The notes: generated from the sequence alone by a model not told the origin. A stretch of 64,000 nucleotides of DNA from Ophiodon elongatus (GCA_016806645.1 JACSYO010000566.1:762001-826000); one strand, 5' to 3'; positions 33,324-46,465 are shown, numbered from the stretch's first letter. Made by a program: numbers and translations.

Positions 33324-34240
33324 AGGTTTTGCTGTGGGTTTTTTTCTCCTCTATGTCTCTATTTCCCTGATTGATCTTGATCTGGGCTCGTTCCCATTGT
33401 ACAGCGCACTCTCTCTTCTATCTCTCTTCTCTTCATCCTCCAGTTTTCCTGCTGTTCCTCCTTCTCCTAACCCTTGTTTTCAGAGGTAGAAGGTGGACTG
33501 TCAATCACGAGGCTCTGCCGGGATGATTGAATATGAAACCTATCAAACATGGAGGCTGAAGGGAATGGGAATACGCAGGAGGTCTGGATCCCCTCCTGTG
33601 TTTATGTTCTAGTAAACAGACATTTTGGATGGCCATGCCAATGCAGAGAAGCAAAAAGTTGAAAAAAAAACGAAGAAAAAAAAACAAAAGAATGGGCAAA
33701 ACAATAAAAACAAAACCTTTTGCTTTGGATATTTTGAATATGCGTTATTCTGTGAGGTGTGAAATACATAAACATGAAAAGAAAAAGAAAAAAGATCAAA
33801 AAACAAAGAAACGATACCTCTCAAGGAATCACTGGAAATGTTTTACATTTTACGAGTTGCACTAAAAAGAAGATGTAAAGATGCTTTTTTTTTGGTCAAC
33901 AGTTGCCAGTTGCATTGCAAGGACAACCTTTCTTTTTGTTTTTCTTTTTTCCAAACTAAACAATGAATGCTTTAATTTGCAACAGACTACACAATCGCTG
34001 TAAGTAAAGCAAAACGTGGTGACTGTTGGAATACACCATCACACAAGAGGATAAAATGGTTTTAATGTAAGTGATATCTTTTTTCATTTACTGGGCGGGG
34101 GCTTAATGATGGGGATTTACAATGTGTGGTTTTGAAGTTGCAATTTAAAACTAGAAATAATTTCTTGTAGTTTTACGATCCATATGTCCCTAGTGTCTGG
34201 CATTGTTATTTTCTTATCACCTTTTACAAAAAAAAGAGGA

Positions 34241-34246
34241 AATAAA
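34241..34246 (+). terminator. gpr85: Proximal poly(A) signal candidate, gpr85
   Basis: AATAAA 0.92 kb after the gpr85 stop. Use of this site would exclude the AU-rich element and the long UG repeat from the mRNA. Confidence 0.35.
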
Positions 34247-34448
34247 GATGAAATGGTGTTTGGATTTTGAAAAAAAAAAAGTTGCTTTCAAGAACAAACT
34301 TGTGCTTAAAAAAGACATTGAAGAAGTAGTTAAATGTTTCATCATATCCATGTACCTAAACACTATCATATTGTTACAGTATTGCTGATGCCACTCCGGG
34401 TGTTCTTGCCTTAATGGTTATGATATTGTCATGTTTCTTGGTTGTTGG

Positions 34449-34475
34449 GTTATTTATTTATTTATTTTTTATTTC
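34449..34475 (+). promoter_or_regulatory. gpr85: AU-rich element in gpr85 3' UTR
   Basis: Three overlapping ATTTA pentamers in a TTATTTATTTATTTATTT run followed by more T. In an mRNA this matches class I/II AU-rich elements bound by HuR/ELAV or TTP-type proteins. It acts only if the distal poly(A) site is used. Confidence 0.4.
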
Positions 34476-34667
34476 ATTCACTCCTAAACGGTCGCTTTTC
34501 AGATGCAAGGGGAGGTTCTTTTTTCTTCTTTTTCACATCAATGTGAAGTGCATGTCCATTTTTTTAAAAGCTGGTCCACTCCCATGAGCATCACAGGCCA
34601 TACACTGAGCAGCCCATTTTTATTCTGCAATGGTTTGCTACACCCCACAGAGTGCTCAGAGCACAGG

Positions 34668-34670
<3 letters not shown>

Positions 34671-34765
<95 letters not shown>

Positions 34766-34788
34766 GTGAGTGTGTGTGTGTGTGTGTC
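34671..34788 (+). repeat. Long (GT)n repeat in gpr85 3' UTR
   Basis: About 90 bp of pure (TG)n to 34760, then imperfect TG repeat with CG and AG interruptions. It is the longest TG array in the window. In the mRNA it would be a (UG)n tract. Confidence 0.95.
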
Positions 34789-34900
34789 AGTGGGTGCATG
34801 TGTGTGCGTTTCAGAGCGCGTGTGCTGCGTGGATCAGACAACAGTCACTTCAAGACCAGAGCCTTAGTATGAAATCTTGCACAATTTGTAAAAAATGTTT

Positions 34901-34917
34901 AAAAAAAAAAAAAAAAA
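34901..34917 (+). repeat. Poly(A) tract, 17 bp
   Basis: Run of A followed by further A-rich sequence to about 34950. It is genomic, so it could cause internal priming in cDNA libraries. Confidence 0.9.
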
Positions 34918-35190
34918 CAACAACAAAAAAATACAAAAACAACAAAGACATTTAAGGCACACCGTCTTGTTTCTACTTTCCCTACATTTGCTCTCTACTG
35001 ATTGTTTTCAATGACTTACTTTTTTTCTCTTGTGGCCATTTTAATATTTATTATGTATTCTTTTTTGTATAATATAGATAGATTGTGTGTAAGTATGTGA
35101 GTCTTTCAGTTTGAAGTCCCGAATGTGAGTACAGTTTCAGTTAGGATTGCATTTGCTGAAAGTTAACTGTGTAATCTGTTGCTTTTTGAA

Positions 35191-35196
35191 AATAAA
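35191..35196 (+). terminator. gpr85: Distal poly(A) signal candidate, gpr85
   Basis: AATAAA in the context GAAAATAAAAAGTTTCC, about 1.87 kb after the stop. Sequence character changes soon after it to the 12-bp tandem repeat, so this is my favoured distal 3' end. Confidence 0.45.
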
Positions 35197-35250
35197 AAGT
35201 TTCCATTTTACAACATTCGTTTTCATCCCTCTCATTGGGTGGAGATCGTG

Positions 35251-35298
35251 TACAGCCACGCTAACAGCCACGCTAACAGCTATGCTAACAGCTACGAA
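35251..35298 (+). repeat. 12-bp tandem repeat (GCTAACAGCCAC-like), about 4 copies
   Basis: Four imperfect copies of a 12-bp unit directly downstream of the distal gpr85 poly(A) candidate. Units vary at CACG, TATG and TACG. Confidence 0.85.
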
Positions 35299-36777
35299 AC
35301 CCCTCAGAGTCGGTGCTGTCACGGTCGTGTTTTAATGTGGTGCTCGGTCATGTGACGAATTTGCCAACACCCTCACCCCAGCAGGTCAAAGATTTGTATC
35401 TCTAAAATGCCCTTTTGTCCCTTGAATTCACAAAGCTTCATTCCAAAACACCCAAATGGGTGGAATCATTACATTGTGAGTGTTACATTTCGAAGCCACT
35501 GCTGTTATAATGTCCACATTTTGTATTTAAGTGACCAATGGTGGTTGGTATTTCTACAAGGATGTGTCATCTATGTGCACGCTCTCAGTCTCTGCATGAG
35601 AATGTATCTTTTTCTGGAACGCAATCTTTTCTGTCTTTGAGCCCTTGTCAAAACAGAATATATGCCAAACCTTGTCATTAAATGTGAAGTGTGTTTGACA
35701 TTTAATGGGAATAATCTCCATGAATATATCCCTGGGCACACTCACCCTTGCAGTTTTTCGATCTGTGTTAAAGGGGAATACCACTGAATTTCAGATGTAA
35801 TGTATCCAACTCCCATATGGAAAAATGACAAAGCACTCTGGATTAATGAATATCCTTGCACTGAGCCCTGTAGCCACAAATGACATAGTGGTGTGTCCCA
35901 TCCCCTTATCTTTAAGGTCACATTGATGTGCAGCTGAAAATGTGGAAAGGAGAACTATGGAACTATAAACAAATGAAGCCCAAATGCATACTCATTTTGC
36001 CAAGACATGTTAGCTTGAATACCTCAGTAATAAATACATGTTACCAAATTATAAGGAACTCCTCATACTTCCCATGCAATGATTAATTATCTTATTCAAG
36101 GACAGAATTAACCTATTTTCTTTATTAAAATAATAAATGGAATGTAAAAATAATAGAGTCATTGGAGTTGAATAACATTTTTTGTTTCAAACCAAGGCTT
36201 AAAAAGAACAAGGCATTTTTACTGTTAAATTGAGTGGTATTTCTCTGGAAAAGAAAGTGAATAAAGTATGATGACAATGTCTGAAAGCTTATATGTGCAT
36301 CCGCAAGAAGAGAGTGTGAACTAAATAATTCAAGATTTAACGCCAATTTTGTACACTTCAGACATCATTGTTGCTTTTTTTTGCTTTTTAACCAAAATGT
36401 GTTCTACCGTCCTATTTTATATTTAAAAAAAACACAGAAATAAGTAACGACCGGACCCTAGGTGCCTAAAAACACAAAATGTGATGCTGAAATGGCTTGT
36501 AAACACTCCAGGTAATTGCATGCAGGTTCCACTGACGATAAATATCTATTAGGGATCCGATTTCATTACGATGTTGGCAATTACTGTTTTATTTTTACTT
36601 TGGTCATTCCAATTTGGACCCACTAAGGCCTAGTGAGATGTTGTGAGAGCATTTATTGAAATGTAAAGAAATGTTTAGATATCAGGAAATGCTCTAGTCT
36701 GGTTTCACATATTGTTTTTTGTTTTTTTTTGTCTGTCATGAAACCTGTACAATGCCTCTTGAAATTGATGAATGAGG

Positions 36778-36801
36778 TGATGATGATGATGATGATGATG
36801 A
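36778..36801 (+). repeat. (TGA)n trinucleotide repeat
   Basis: About eight TGA/GAT units. Confidence 0.95.
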
Positions 36802-38867
36802 AACAAAAATTATATTTTGTGGGATTTTGTCTTTAAAGTGGGGTTTGAAGCTGTGCTTCCTGAGACTAGAGCAGGAATTAATATCTCACTTATGTCTACT
36901 TCAGCCTCATTCAGCATATGCAAGTCACAAAGTGTGTCACTTTGGAGCACTGGCCCATTTCCTCGCATGTTCTTTTGAGTGTCCCAGTAATTCTGTTTCT
37001 CTCCACGTCTGAGCGAAGAAGACAGGCAGAGGTGGTCGCCTTGAAAGCGCTTCATTCTGCCAGACAAGCTCTCACATTGAACTCTTTTTTTCCCTTAGAG
37101 GTAACATGTCTCCTGAGAAACATCGAGAAACATATTGTTCATAATCAAAGCAATTAGGAGGCTGTAGTGTGCTGCACCATCTGACTGAGATCGTTTCTTT
37201 GCACTTGTGTTCAGATCGTGGAAGAAAGCGAAAAAAAAAAAAAGGATAATTTTTTTTGTGAGGCAATTATAATGCTTTGCTGGAGATACTTTTCATTTAA
37301 CGATCAAAAGGACTTTACTATTGGATTTTGGATGCCAATGAATAACACAGCCATTCCTAATTCCATGTCACTCTCCTTGTATCTCAGTGGATTTGCGCAC
37401 ACAGTTTCAATTTTTTAATGGACTGCCAATGGGCTCTGAAAAAAAGCATCTCACCCTAGCCCTCATTTGCTGTCTATAATTTGAGTAAATACCATCTGTT
37501 GACTGAGAAACATTGGCTTTTTTCTAAAAGGGGGAGGGGGGGGAAAGCTCATCTAATGTGAGTCTTTCTGCATTCTTGAGCATTTTCTATCTGTATAATG
37601 CACGCCAAACCTTAATTAAAGTGCAGTAAGGGTCTGTGCCGAGAAGCACTCAAAATATGAAAAGCTGCCTTGAATGGAATGGACAACTCAATCTTCTGTC
37701 AAGCTACTCAGGATAAAGGAAGAATTGCTTTCTGTGTTGCCATCGCCCTACTCTGCATATTTGTTTGATTGTGTGACCCCTTGAGAACGGAGCTGGTAAT
37801 GTAATGGATCAATATGCTTTGCATAATTTCTCCGGGGCGTTCGTTTTTTTTTGTTTCGTGAAATGACATTTACTTTACCATGTGTGCTTCGTGAAGTTTT
37901 CCGTGGGATGTTTGGTCAAATGATTTATTCTGCTCTTTGTGTGTAGATGTGTGCTGTCGGTGGAGGAGCGTGGTTCAGTGACCCCCGTGACAGTGTGTGT
38001 GGCTGCAGGTTTTCATGCACTCGTGTGTGTCCCCAGTCAATCCACAATCAGTGTGTCAGAACAGGCTGTGAAGCCGAACAACCCTCTTTCCAGCAGACTA
38101 CATGGTTAACAGTCATCAAACTGCAGAGCTGCAGTAGTTTTCTCTCTAATGGCTTTGCAGCTTTATGGCTAATGTGCCTCAGCAAATTGGTAATGATCGA
38201 ATGAATGATAATGCGATGATCACAAATGTGTGACCGTGTGTCTACATGTGTAGGTGTTTCTAACATTTCACTAATTTTGTTTTGTTTGTTTTGTTTTTCG
38301 CTGCTGCTGCTGTTAGAGTTTAATTCTGCCTTGCTCTCTGTCCATTCATAACCCATTGTTAAATAAATGTCTGTCATTTTCCAAAGCAATTAGATACAAT
38401 ATCCAGAGGCCACATCTGCCACTAAAACATCTGGGACAGTAAGCAAATCCTTTTAAAAACAAGCTGGTTCTCTCTACAAAAGGGATTTTTAAAAGGGACA
38501 AATGCGCAGGCAGAATTTGAAACAACCTACATTTATTCTGAATGTGTGTGTAATTCCACTACCGCATTGTATTCTGATAATACAGGATGCACCCACGTTA
38601 ATGACGAATAAGATGTTGTTAGCTAAATATGCTCGAGGAGAAAAAAAGTCCAATAAGACACAACATAATGATGATTTCTGTTCCCGGGGGGTTGGGGGGG
38701 GGGGCGGCCCTTGAAAGAAAATGTTGTTGCATTTATTGTCTGACAGGCTATTACAGGCAGTGCAGGCCTCTGAATACCAATGATCAACGGGATGCCTGAT
38801 ACAAATTTGAAAGTGGATAAAGATTCCTCCTCATAATATCCCAGTCTTTATGTCTTAATTCCCCCCC

Positions 38868-38901
<34 letters not shown>
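38868..38901 (+). repeat. (CA)n microsatellite
   Basis: About 16 CA units with one CG interruption. Confidence 0.95.
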
Positions 38902-38907
<6 letters not shown>

Positions 38908-39344
38908 CCACCCAACTCCTGCAGCCCATCATGCAAATGCCTTATATAAAGAATATCCCTGCTTTAAATATTAACTGATTAAATTGTGGATGGAGCTTCA
39001 AAGGTTCCGTCCTGCATATTTAAACAGTATTTCTCTGAGATTCAGTGTTTGGATCATTTCTCTGGAAATTAGCTTGGAGCTAATTTTTAAACTTAGTTCT
39101 ATCTTTGGCGTCACACCTGTATGCACTAGATGGTATCTCTGGGCTATGCTGAGGTTTATTCACATGTTCTGTACATTAAATGTTGCAGCTGCTTTTTTTA
39201 GAGGATGTTATCTTAGTAGAACTGGTAGATTAAAATGTACTAGATGTTAGATTTTTCAAAGAAATGAACGCAGAACGGAAGTTGTCAGGCATGATTGAGA
39301 ATTTTTGCCGAATGAACAAAAATGTAGCTTTTTTGACATTGCAC

Positions 39345-39825
39345 TGTTTGGTTAATTGGAATAGTTTAAACATTTATTTTTAGAAATACGCAAGAGTTAG
39401 ATGAGAGAATTTGACACCACTCTTTAGTAGTTTGGAGCTACAGCCGGCAGCCGGCTCACTTAGCTTAGCACAAAGACTGGAAATGGGGGGGACCAGCTAG
39501 CCTGGCTCTGTCCAAAGGCAACATAATCTACCAACAAGCCCTGTGAAAGCTTGCTAATTAACACTTTATATCTAATTTGTTTTATCTGTACTTTAAAAAA
39601 GTTAAGTGTTGTTTGATGGTGGGCTATATGTGGTGGACTATTTCTTTTTGGAGTCTCAGTGATTTGCTGGCAATTAGTCTCAATCAAGAAATAGTGTTTA
39701 TTATTTAACTTTAGGGGCTTACTGGCTACAGCTTCAGGCATGATAGTTGAATTAATCTCTCATCTAACTCTCTGCAAGAAAGCAAGTTAGCGTATTCTCA
39801 AAATATGCTAACTGCTCCTTCAAGC
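39345..39825. mobile_element. Inverted-arm repeat family, apparently complete copy
   Basis: The left end reads TTGGAATAGTTTAAACATTT, then AGAAATACGCAAGAGTTAGA, ACACCACTC, CAGCCGGCAGCCGGCT, TTAGCTTAGCACAAAGACTG and CAGCTAGCCTGGCTCTGTCC. The right end reads CATCTAACTCTCTGCAAGAA, then CTCAAAATATGCTAACTGCT; this is the inverse of the left. About 480 bp with no transposase. Known to me as a very common percomorph repeat. Confidence 0.7.
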
Positions 39826-40711
39826 TAAACACAAAACTTGGCAAGGATCCCTGCTTCTTATGCGACTACTCCACTGTTACTGCTCTGTTGTTCCACCCGA
39901 CAAAGGAGGCTGTTGTGATAATGCAGGACACATGCAGGGTTACAAGTGGATTACATGAATGTGGTTATTCCCGCAAGAGTGGTTATCGCAGCCGCAAAAT
40001 AGTGGGGAAAAAAAACGTCAACAATGTTTCGATATCTGGTATGTACATTGTGTACATTGTGTTGTGCAGAACGAGCCGTGCCGGATTGAGCCGTTTATAG
40101 GAATGGAAATGTTGCAGCGTAATGTCCCCAACCCGTGAACGGATGGTTTGAGCAGCGTAAACTGCCGCCGCAGTGTGTTTAGAGTACAGGTCAGGATGTA
40201 AGCTCACATAGGGTCCGTTTCTTTGCTGTTAAATCCTCTTGGTTTCGCTGGGAGCCAAGAGTAAACACGTCAACTTCGTCTGAGGATGAGTGATGGAGCA
40301 ACGGAGAGATCACGTTTGGTGGGTTAGTACTTAAGCACATGTACACCAGTTGGAGTGTGCGAAGAGAGAGTACTGGTCGGGAGTAATCCTCCAACAAGGA
40401 TTACCCGTGTCTTTCATGCTAGATTAAAGGGTCCCAAGATACCCTGTCCGGCTGTCCGAGTCCTGATGGGGAATCAATGCGCTGGATGACAAATTATCAG
40501 CGTCATCATCTTTGACATCCGGTCTTCTTATCTTATTAAAATGACTGTGATTTGGGGGGCTTTGTTCTGGCGTTCTTCAATACTCCAGATTCGGGGGAAG
40601 CTGACCAATTGCAAGCCAAGTGCTCTCTCACTGTCTGTGTATCTCTGCGAGTTTTGTTGAGATAATGATCTTAGCCACAAGAGGCTTCACATACACATAC
40701 ACATACTCACA

Positions 40712-40785
<74 letters not shown>
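40712..40785 (+). repeat. (CA)n microsatellite, long
   Basis: About 36 CA units, pure after 40714. Confidence 0.95.
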
Positions 40786-40786
<1 letters not shown>

Positions 40787-41339
40787 TCTGAAATGAGGAG
40801 ATCTGGATGACGTACCTACAGAAGTCAGCAGAAAGGAGAAGAAATATTTGGGTCACAGGAAAATTGAATAGTGTTGCGATGATTTCAGTTGCTAGTGATG
40901 GTAGCATCTGACTGAAAACCGCTTCTCCACCAATGAGCAGGCTTGTCCTTTTATTCCAGTCAAATTAGACCAAACTTGTAGGATAAAACTGACAAAACTA
41001 GCAGGCACTGCAAACATTTCCCTAACAGACTAAAATATTCAGAAGCTGCTATCTGGCTTATAGGGGCTTTCAGAGTATTATGATTCACAGCAAGGAGGCT
41101 GAGACTACCATATTTTCATAGCACTGTATTTGCGGAGGGCAATCTGTCGGGATGAAAAGCCAAACATGTACATTATGGTGCCTATTTACAACATGCAACC
41201 AGCTGCTTACATCTGCTCACAGTGGGGCACGATTTCCCCGCCAGGAGCAAAGAAAATAAATATTAAAGAGACTTTATACGTGCATTCAGAGATCTTTTTT
41301 AAAAGCTTGGAACCAATGTTGCTCTGAGGATGATATCGC

Positions 41340-41366
41340 TATTTATTTATTTATTTATTTATTTAT
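41340..41366 (+). repeat. (ATTT)n tetranucleotide repeat
   Basis: Six to seven ATTT units. Confidence 0.95.
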
Positions 41367-42104
41367 CTAATTTCTGCATCATGGCAATTGGGGAAAGTGT
41401 TTACGTGTGTTTATACAGACGATTTGTTCTCACTAATTCGGCATGTTTTTGTGATGAATCCAAGGGCTTTGGAAAGGGGGAGGGGAAGGGGGTGGTGAGG
41501 GAGTTAATCCACTCGTTGTCTTGTGCACCAGCCTGTTCAGCACACTCTCTATCTCTCTCCTTCCTTTATTTTTGGAAACATCTCATTCTCGTGAGTCAGG
41601 CTCGGTCTAGCGAGCTCTCGCCGCCTCCTCCTCCTCTCTGCCCGTGTCTCTGCCGTTTATGATATTAGAACAGAAGGGAGGCGAGCAGGAGGAAACAGAA
41701 CTCTTCATCTCTCCTTTTTTTTTCAGAAAGAGAAGGAGAGGGGAGAATTAATGCGTTGTGAATACTTAATTTACCGTATTTACATAGGTGACAGGTAATG
41801 GATGGATATGTGTGCGATCGCGGGTGTAATAACAGGCTGAAAAGGGGCCTTGAGAAGGTGACAGGCAGCAATTTCCACCCTGTGACTGCAAATTTTAAAC
41901 TTGCTGCATTTATGCTCCATTTGTGGAACAAAATCAATGCGATGATGCAACCACATTTTTGGCATCCATCTTAATTTGCGGAGCGGTGTTGATGGCCTTG
42001 TTGATTGATGATACCTGACTTGAGTGATAGTCGTGTCGCCGGCACTCCCGTTGTACATTTGCTGTTTTAAACACATACTTTCACATATACATGTAGACTT
42101 TCTT

Positions 42105-42157
42105 TTGCAAACCAAGTCTACCTACGGGTACAAATAAAAGTAACCTGAACCTGAACA
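42105..42157 (+). repeat. Possible LINE 3' tail
   Basis: AAGTCTACCTACGGGTACAA followed by ATAAAAGTAACCTGAACCTGAA. A 'GGGTACAAATAAAGT' motif ending in short (CCTGAA)n repeats is typical of 3' ends of some fish LINEs. Only the tail is present. Confidence 0.35.
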
Positions 42158-45100
42158 TGTAGTTCTTCTTTAACTGCAGTGGCGCCACATTGACTTGTTA
42201 ATTATTTTGCGATGCAGTACCATTGCTTTGAAGAGTTTTCCGTTCCAGGAAAAATTTACTGAATTAAGTTGCCTTGGAAACACCAAATATCACAACAAAC
42301 ACTTACTTCATCCTACTGGCTGAGTTTGGGCTCTGAATGCTTGATTTAATGGCTTGTCGAGATGGACATTTCTGCTTGTTTTGTGCTTCATATCATTTTT
42401 CAGAAGAGAATATTTTTGTGCGTGTGGGAACGAGATGATTCATCGTTCTTTGTGCTAATTATAGAGATAACCTGCTGTAACAAATCAAACATTTTCTGCA
42501 CTGCACAAAAACTTTTGTTGTGTTGGATAAGGATTTAATTTGGCCATAGGCAAGAGCTGAGTGTTAAACCATTATTTGTGTTCATTATTTGTGGTGCTTT
42601 GTTGTTGTATTTGTTTGCCTGTGTGGGTAGCATTTTGATCAAGAGTCTGAGCTTAGGTGAGCATCCCTGAGGACTTTAATTGAACTTTCTGTGGATGCAT
42701 GTCTGCAGGCATCGTCTGTAAATTTATCAACTCTCTTAGAATCTGTGTTACATCCTTTAGGATGGGAAAATAACTTGAGGTTGTTCAGAAGTTTTTTTTA
42801 ACTTTTCCATCGTAATCACAAACCTCTAACGTGATGTTTTGGAACAAAGAGGCCCAGCAGCTCTATTGTAAACATGGTCACAGTGAAAAAGTAATTTTCT
42901 ACCTTCTGCGTCCAAAGAATTACATTTTCCTAATGAAGAAATATATTTGCTGCTTAGACGTAATAGCTTTCTTCTCAGAGACTGCGTACACTGTTGATAT
43001 TTGCACAGTTTAAAGGCTTACTATACACACATAGTACATTCTAAATAAGTCAGTTCTTCGTGGCCTGGTCTTATTGTGTATTTACCATCATCCCGATGTA
43101 TCTTCGATGGCCAGGTCCACATGGAAAACAAACACCGCATGTTAAATGAGAAGAGGTGTACCTGCTTACTCTTTCCTTTGAACACTCCTTGATGCATTTT
43201 GCATGTTTGTATGGCGTTCGGAGAGCAGTGAAATAGTCTTGAAACAGAAAAAAAAAAAAGGCCCTGAGCAAAGCAGCACAGCGGCATCATCATTAGTCAT
43301 CAACAACAGCACATGGCCCCTCAAAGCGCAGTGCTGTGAAAGTTTCCTTCTGAATCACTGCAGCCATTCCTCCAGCCGCTCGGCCCCAGATCCCTGTGGG
43401 CGAAATGCTTTCAGAAACTGCACATAGTGCAACGGAAAACCTGCAACTCAAGTTAAGCACAGCACTATTGCATCTGCTCGGGTAGTTTACCCAACATGTG
43501 TGTGAACAGGAATTCGGGGTTGTGATGATATTGAGCTGGCATTAATTGAATTGCACTCTGCTTGTATTAGCTACTTGCTGTACACACCTGAAATTGAACA
43601 CACAATGAAAAGTTGTGTGCGTTGTATGTGATGTACAGATTCTTCTACTTGTACGTTGCTGTTTTTTTTTTTTTTATCATGTAATTCAATAATTGTATTA
43701 TATTGTAAATGTGGCCCATAGAAATCTTAAATTGGGTCCCTACAACCCGTATGCTTAAGTCTTAAAAGCCACACTATGAAGGCAGATGTGAGCCATCATC
43801 GGTTTTGACCTGTGCTGCCCTGGGATGAACGTCCATTTATCAACATGATTGTTAAGATTTAGGTACAGTGAACTGTGAGTCACCTCCTTTGTGGTTTGTT
43901 TTTATACTTAATATATCATCCACTTGACTTTAAATTGCATTCTGCCTCCCTGCTGAGCCTTTCCCCGTCCACATCCCATCTAGAAACACAAGAAAGGGCA
44001 AAGTTTTGGTCTCTTGATGTCAGAGGATAACCCTCACATTGATGTTTTTATTGAATTAATTTCTTGAAGACACAGAGCTGTGAACTATAGGCATGCTGGT
44101 AGACCAACACACAAAAGGACCTCCTCCTCATCTCTTCCTCGTTGCTTCTCGAGTCTAAGATTAGTTCTTGGAAGATGTTACTTTACAGTTTTGCCCCAAG
44201 CTCAAGAGAGAAGCAGCTGAAAACAGAAAACTAAATCCTCTCCTCCCAGGCAGCCTCTCTCCACAGTCTTGTGTGTGACATTCATGAACTTACTGTGATG
44301 TTTTACAAATAACTACTAAAAGGGTTTTCTTGCTGGGATTTTCTTCCCTACTTAACAGAACTCACCACTCATATCTTCCCACATGAGTTAGCATAGCAAT
44401 GACTTAACATAATGGGAATGTATTTTTAAACAATAAGATTGCTGCTCTGTAATTGCACATTATATAACCTTGTTACAGAGCCATGCATGCATGGTCGGAT
44501 CTGGCATAAACAAAAGCCCCTTATTGTGCTGTTTATACAGTACTTTAAACAGTGTGTTAGAATAGACTGCAGCCTCCTGACCTCAAATGATGAACTAGAA
44601 AATAGATGGGTGAATGTACTTGACCATTGCATAAATCTTTTGTTGTATTTTCATACCAGGAAAAACAAAGTAAATGCTTGTGTCTGACAGATCGGGTCAG
44701 ATCAGGTTGACTTCTCACAGTCCTGTTGTTGCTCAGCCAAAGTGTCTGATTTTATGTTTTCCATTTGGTAATCTGTTACATTAGCTTTTTAATATTAATA
44801 GCTAATCTTCAAGTGCTCCACTCTTCTAACAGGGGATGCAGTAATTGCTATTATGAAACACTGTCAACGCTATTTCATTAAAAAAAATCACCATTCAGTA
44901 TTTATGAAACACGTTACAGACTAAATAAGCATAATAATTTTGTCAGCAAGGACCTTCATCTATGTTTCACAATCAGTTTTAACTTTTATTAGTCATAGTC
45001 CAAGTTTTAAATCAAAGTTGGCATCTATGGTAACCCAAAGTGTTCAGAATAAAACAAATAAATAAGACACTATGAATCAAATAAGTATGTAGATAAATAG

Positions 45101-46334
45101 ATATTGCATATAAAATATTGCATATAATGATAAAATACATATATGTATAAAATTATAACATAACATATTTCATTACAGCAGTATTCTTTTCAAAATTATC
45201 TTTTTAATGGAATTTCTTCAATGGCTCATTCATTTTTCATAAATAACATATTCAAAATGCCACTGACTGTTCAATCTGAATGACTGACCGGACAGCAGGG
45301 GGATTAGAATAAAATCACCTTCTTTTTAGTTGTAAAATCTGTCAGTGAAAATATGCCAAATTCTGAACTCATCCAAAACATTGATAGCCTATTGGAGCCA
45401 TAATGTCAGGGAGGTTAGAGCCAGGACAGTGAATAACTGTAGATACCTCCTTACTTTGACATGGTTTATTACAAATTGACGTACTCCATACATTTTGTAT
45501 TATGGATTTTACAGGATATAATGTCAGTTGCAGGCAGACTGTAGGCTCAAAACAAAACAATGAGGTCATCCATATCTCGGGAAACAGTTCAGGCCCACAT
45601 TAATGCCACTCTAAACATTTTCTTGTTAGCCTGTTCATCTTTATTTGCTCTCTCATATCAGTTTAAACTTGTTAAAAATGATTATTAAGATATCATTTTT
45701 GCTTTATGTCCCTAAGTTTAAAACTAAATTAAATACAAAAAAAAAAATTCAAAGCATGATGTAGAATCTTACAATGGTCAGAATTACTGGACTATTTCAA
45801 ACCAAGTGGAGTTGTGTTTCTTCTTTTATTGTCTCTTCCCTCGCCAGTCAACTGAACCTTCTCCATGGGTGCAAAGCAGTGCAGCAACCCTTACTGCATC
45901 TACTGGATCAACAGCTCTCTTTGGTTATATGAGATCCAAAATTCTGATCACTCACTCCAATTATTTCAGTGAACACTAGGTCACATCGGCGCTAGCAGCA
46001 AGCAAAAAGTCAACATTCATTTTGGTGAGTGGACAGCTGAAGATTGATCTCTCTGTGGAGGGATGAAAGAACATAGTGACGCTTTCTTGTTGCAGTATTT
46101 TTCTTACATCACATTCCATCTACACCTGACGCTTAGTCTTTTGTAACATATCGTCTTGAAGTTCTGCTACGTGGCAGAGCCTGTTGATGGCAATGTTAGC
46201 CAGTTGGGTCATCTTTCTATCAAAAACAAGATGTTTCCACAATAAGTGGCAAGGAATTTGAATTCAGGCTTTTGTTTGCTGTAGCAATAGCTCACATGTT
46301 GCTGAATCATACCATTCAATCAAACACCATTTAC

Positions 46335-46465
46335 TGCTGTTATTTATTCTTTGTAATGGGTTTCTTGTCTGTTGTGCACTGTGGACTGTGTCTATTGTTG
46401 TCTGTATGAGTTGATTTGGTGGCAAATGAGTTGCCCCACTGGGGATTAATAACCTAATCTAATCA
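46335..46465 (+). repeat. Possible LINE 3' tail
   Basis: TG-rich sequence followed by GAGTTGCCCCACTGGGGATT and AATAACCTAATCTAATC. The 'GCCCCACTGGGGATTAATAA' ending is typical of 3' ends of some fish retroelements. No reverse transcriptase sequence is present. Confidence 0.4.

Larger units (their letters stand above)
33324..35215 (+). other. gpr85: gpr85 3' UTR (inferred extent)
   Basis: About 1.9 kb of AT-rich sequence after the stop, with no coding frame. It carries several A-rich tracts, an AU-rich element (about 34449-34475), a (GT)n tract of about 118 bp (34671-34788) and an A17 tract (34901-34917). Candidate poly(A) signals are AATAAA at 34241-34246 and 35191-35196. The distal one is followed by TTTCCATTTT and lies just before a tandem repeat outside the transcript. 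Extent is inferred; a shorter isoform ending near 34260 is possible. Confidence 0.5.
35299..39345. other. Intergenic downstream of gpr85, no gene seen
   Basis: AT-rich. It contains TGA and CA microsatellites and several short poly(T) runs. No coding exon or RNA gene is recognised. Confidence 0.55.
39826..46334. other. Intergenic, no gene seen
   Basis: No coding exon. It holds CA and ATTT microsatellites, a LINE-tail-like fragment near 42.1 kb and a perfect 14-bp palindrome (CCATGCATGCATGG) at 44481-44494. Segments near 40420-40620 and 41850-42050 are candidate conserved non-coding blocks, by composition only. Confidence 0.5.

Noticed and set aside
32645..33370. Other + frames inside gpr85
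   Set aside because: Frameshifted shadows of the receptor, caused by high GC and few stops.
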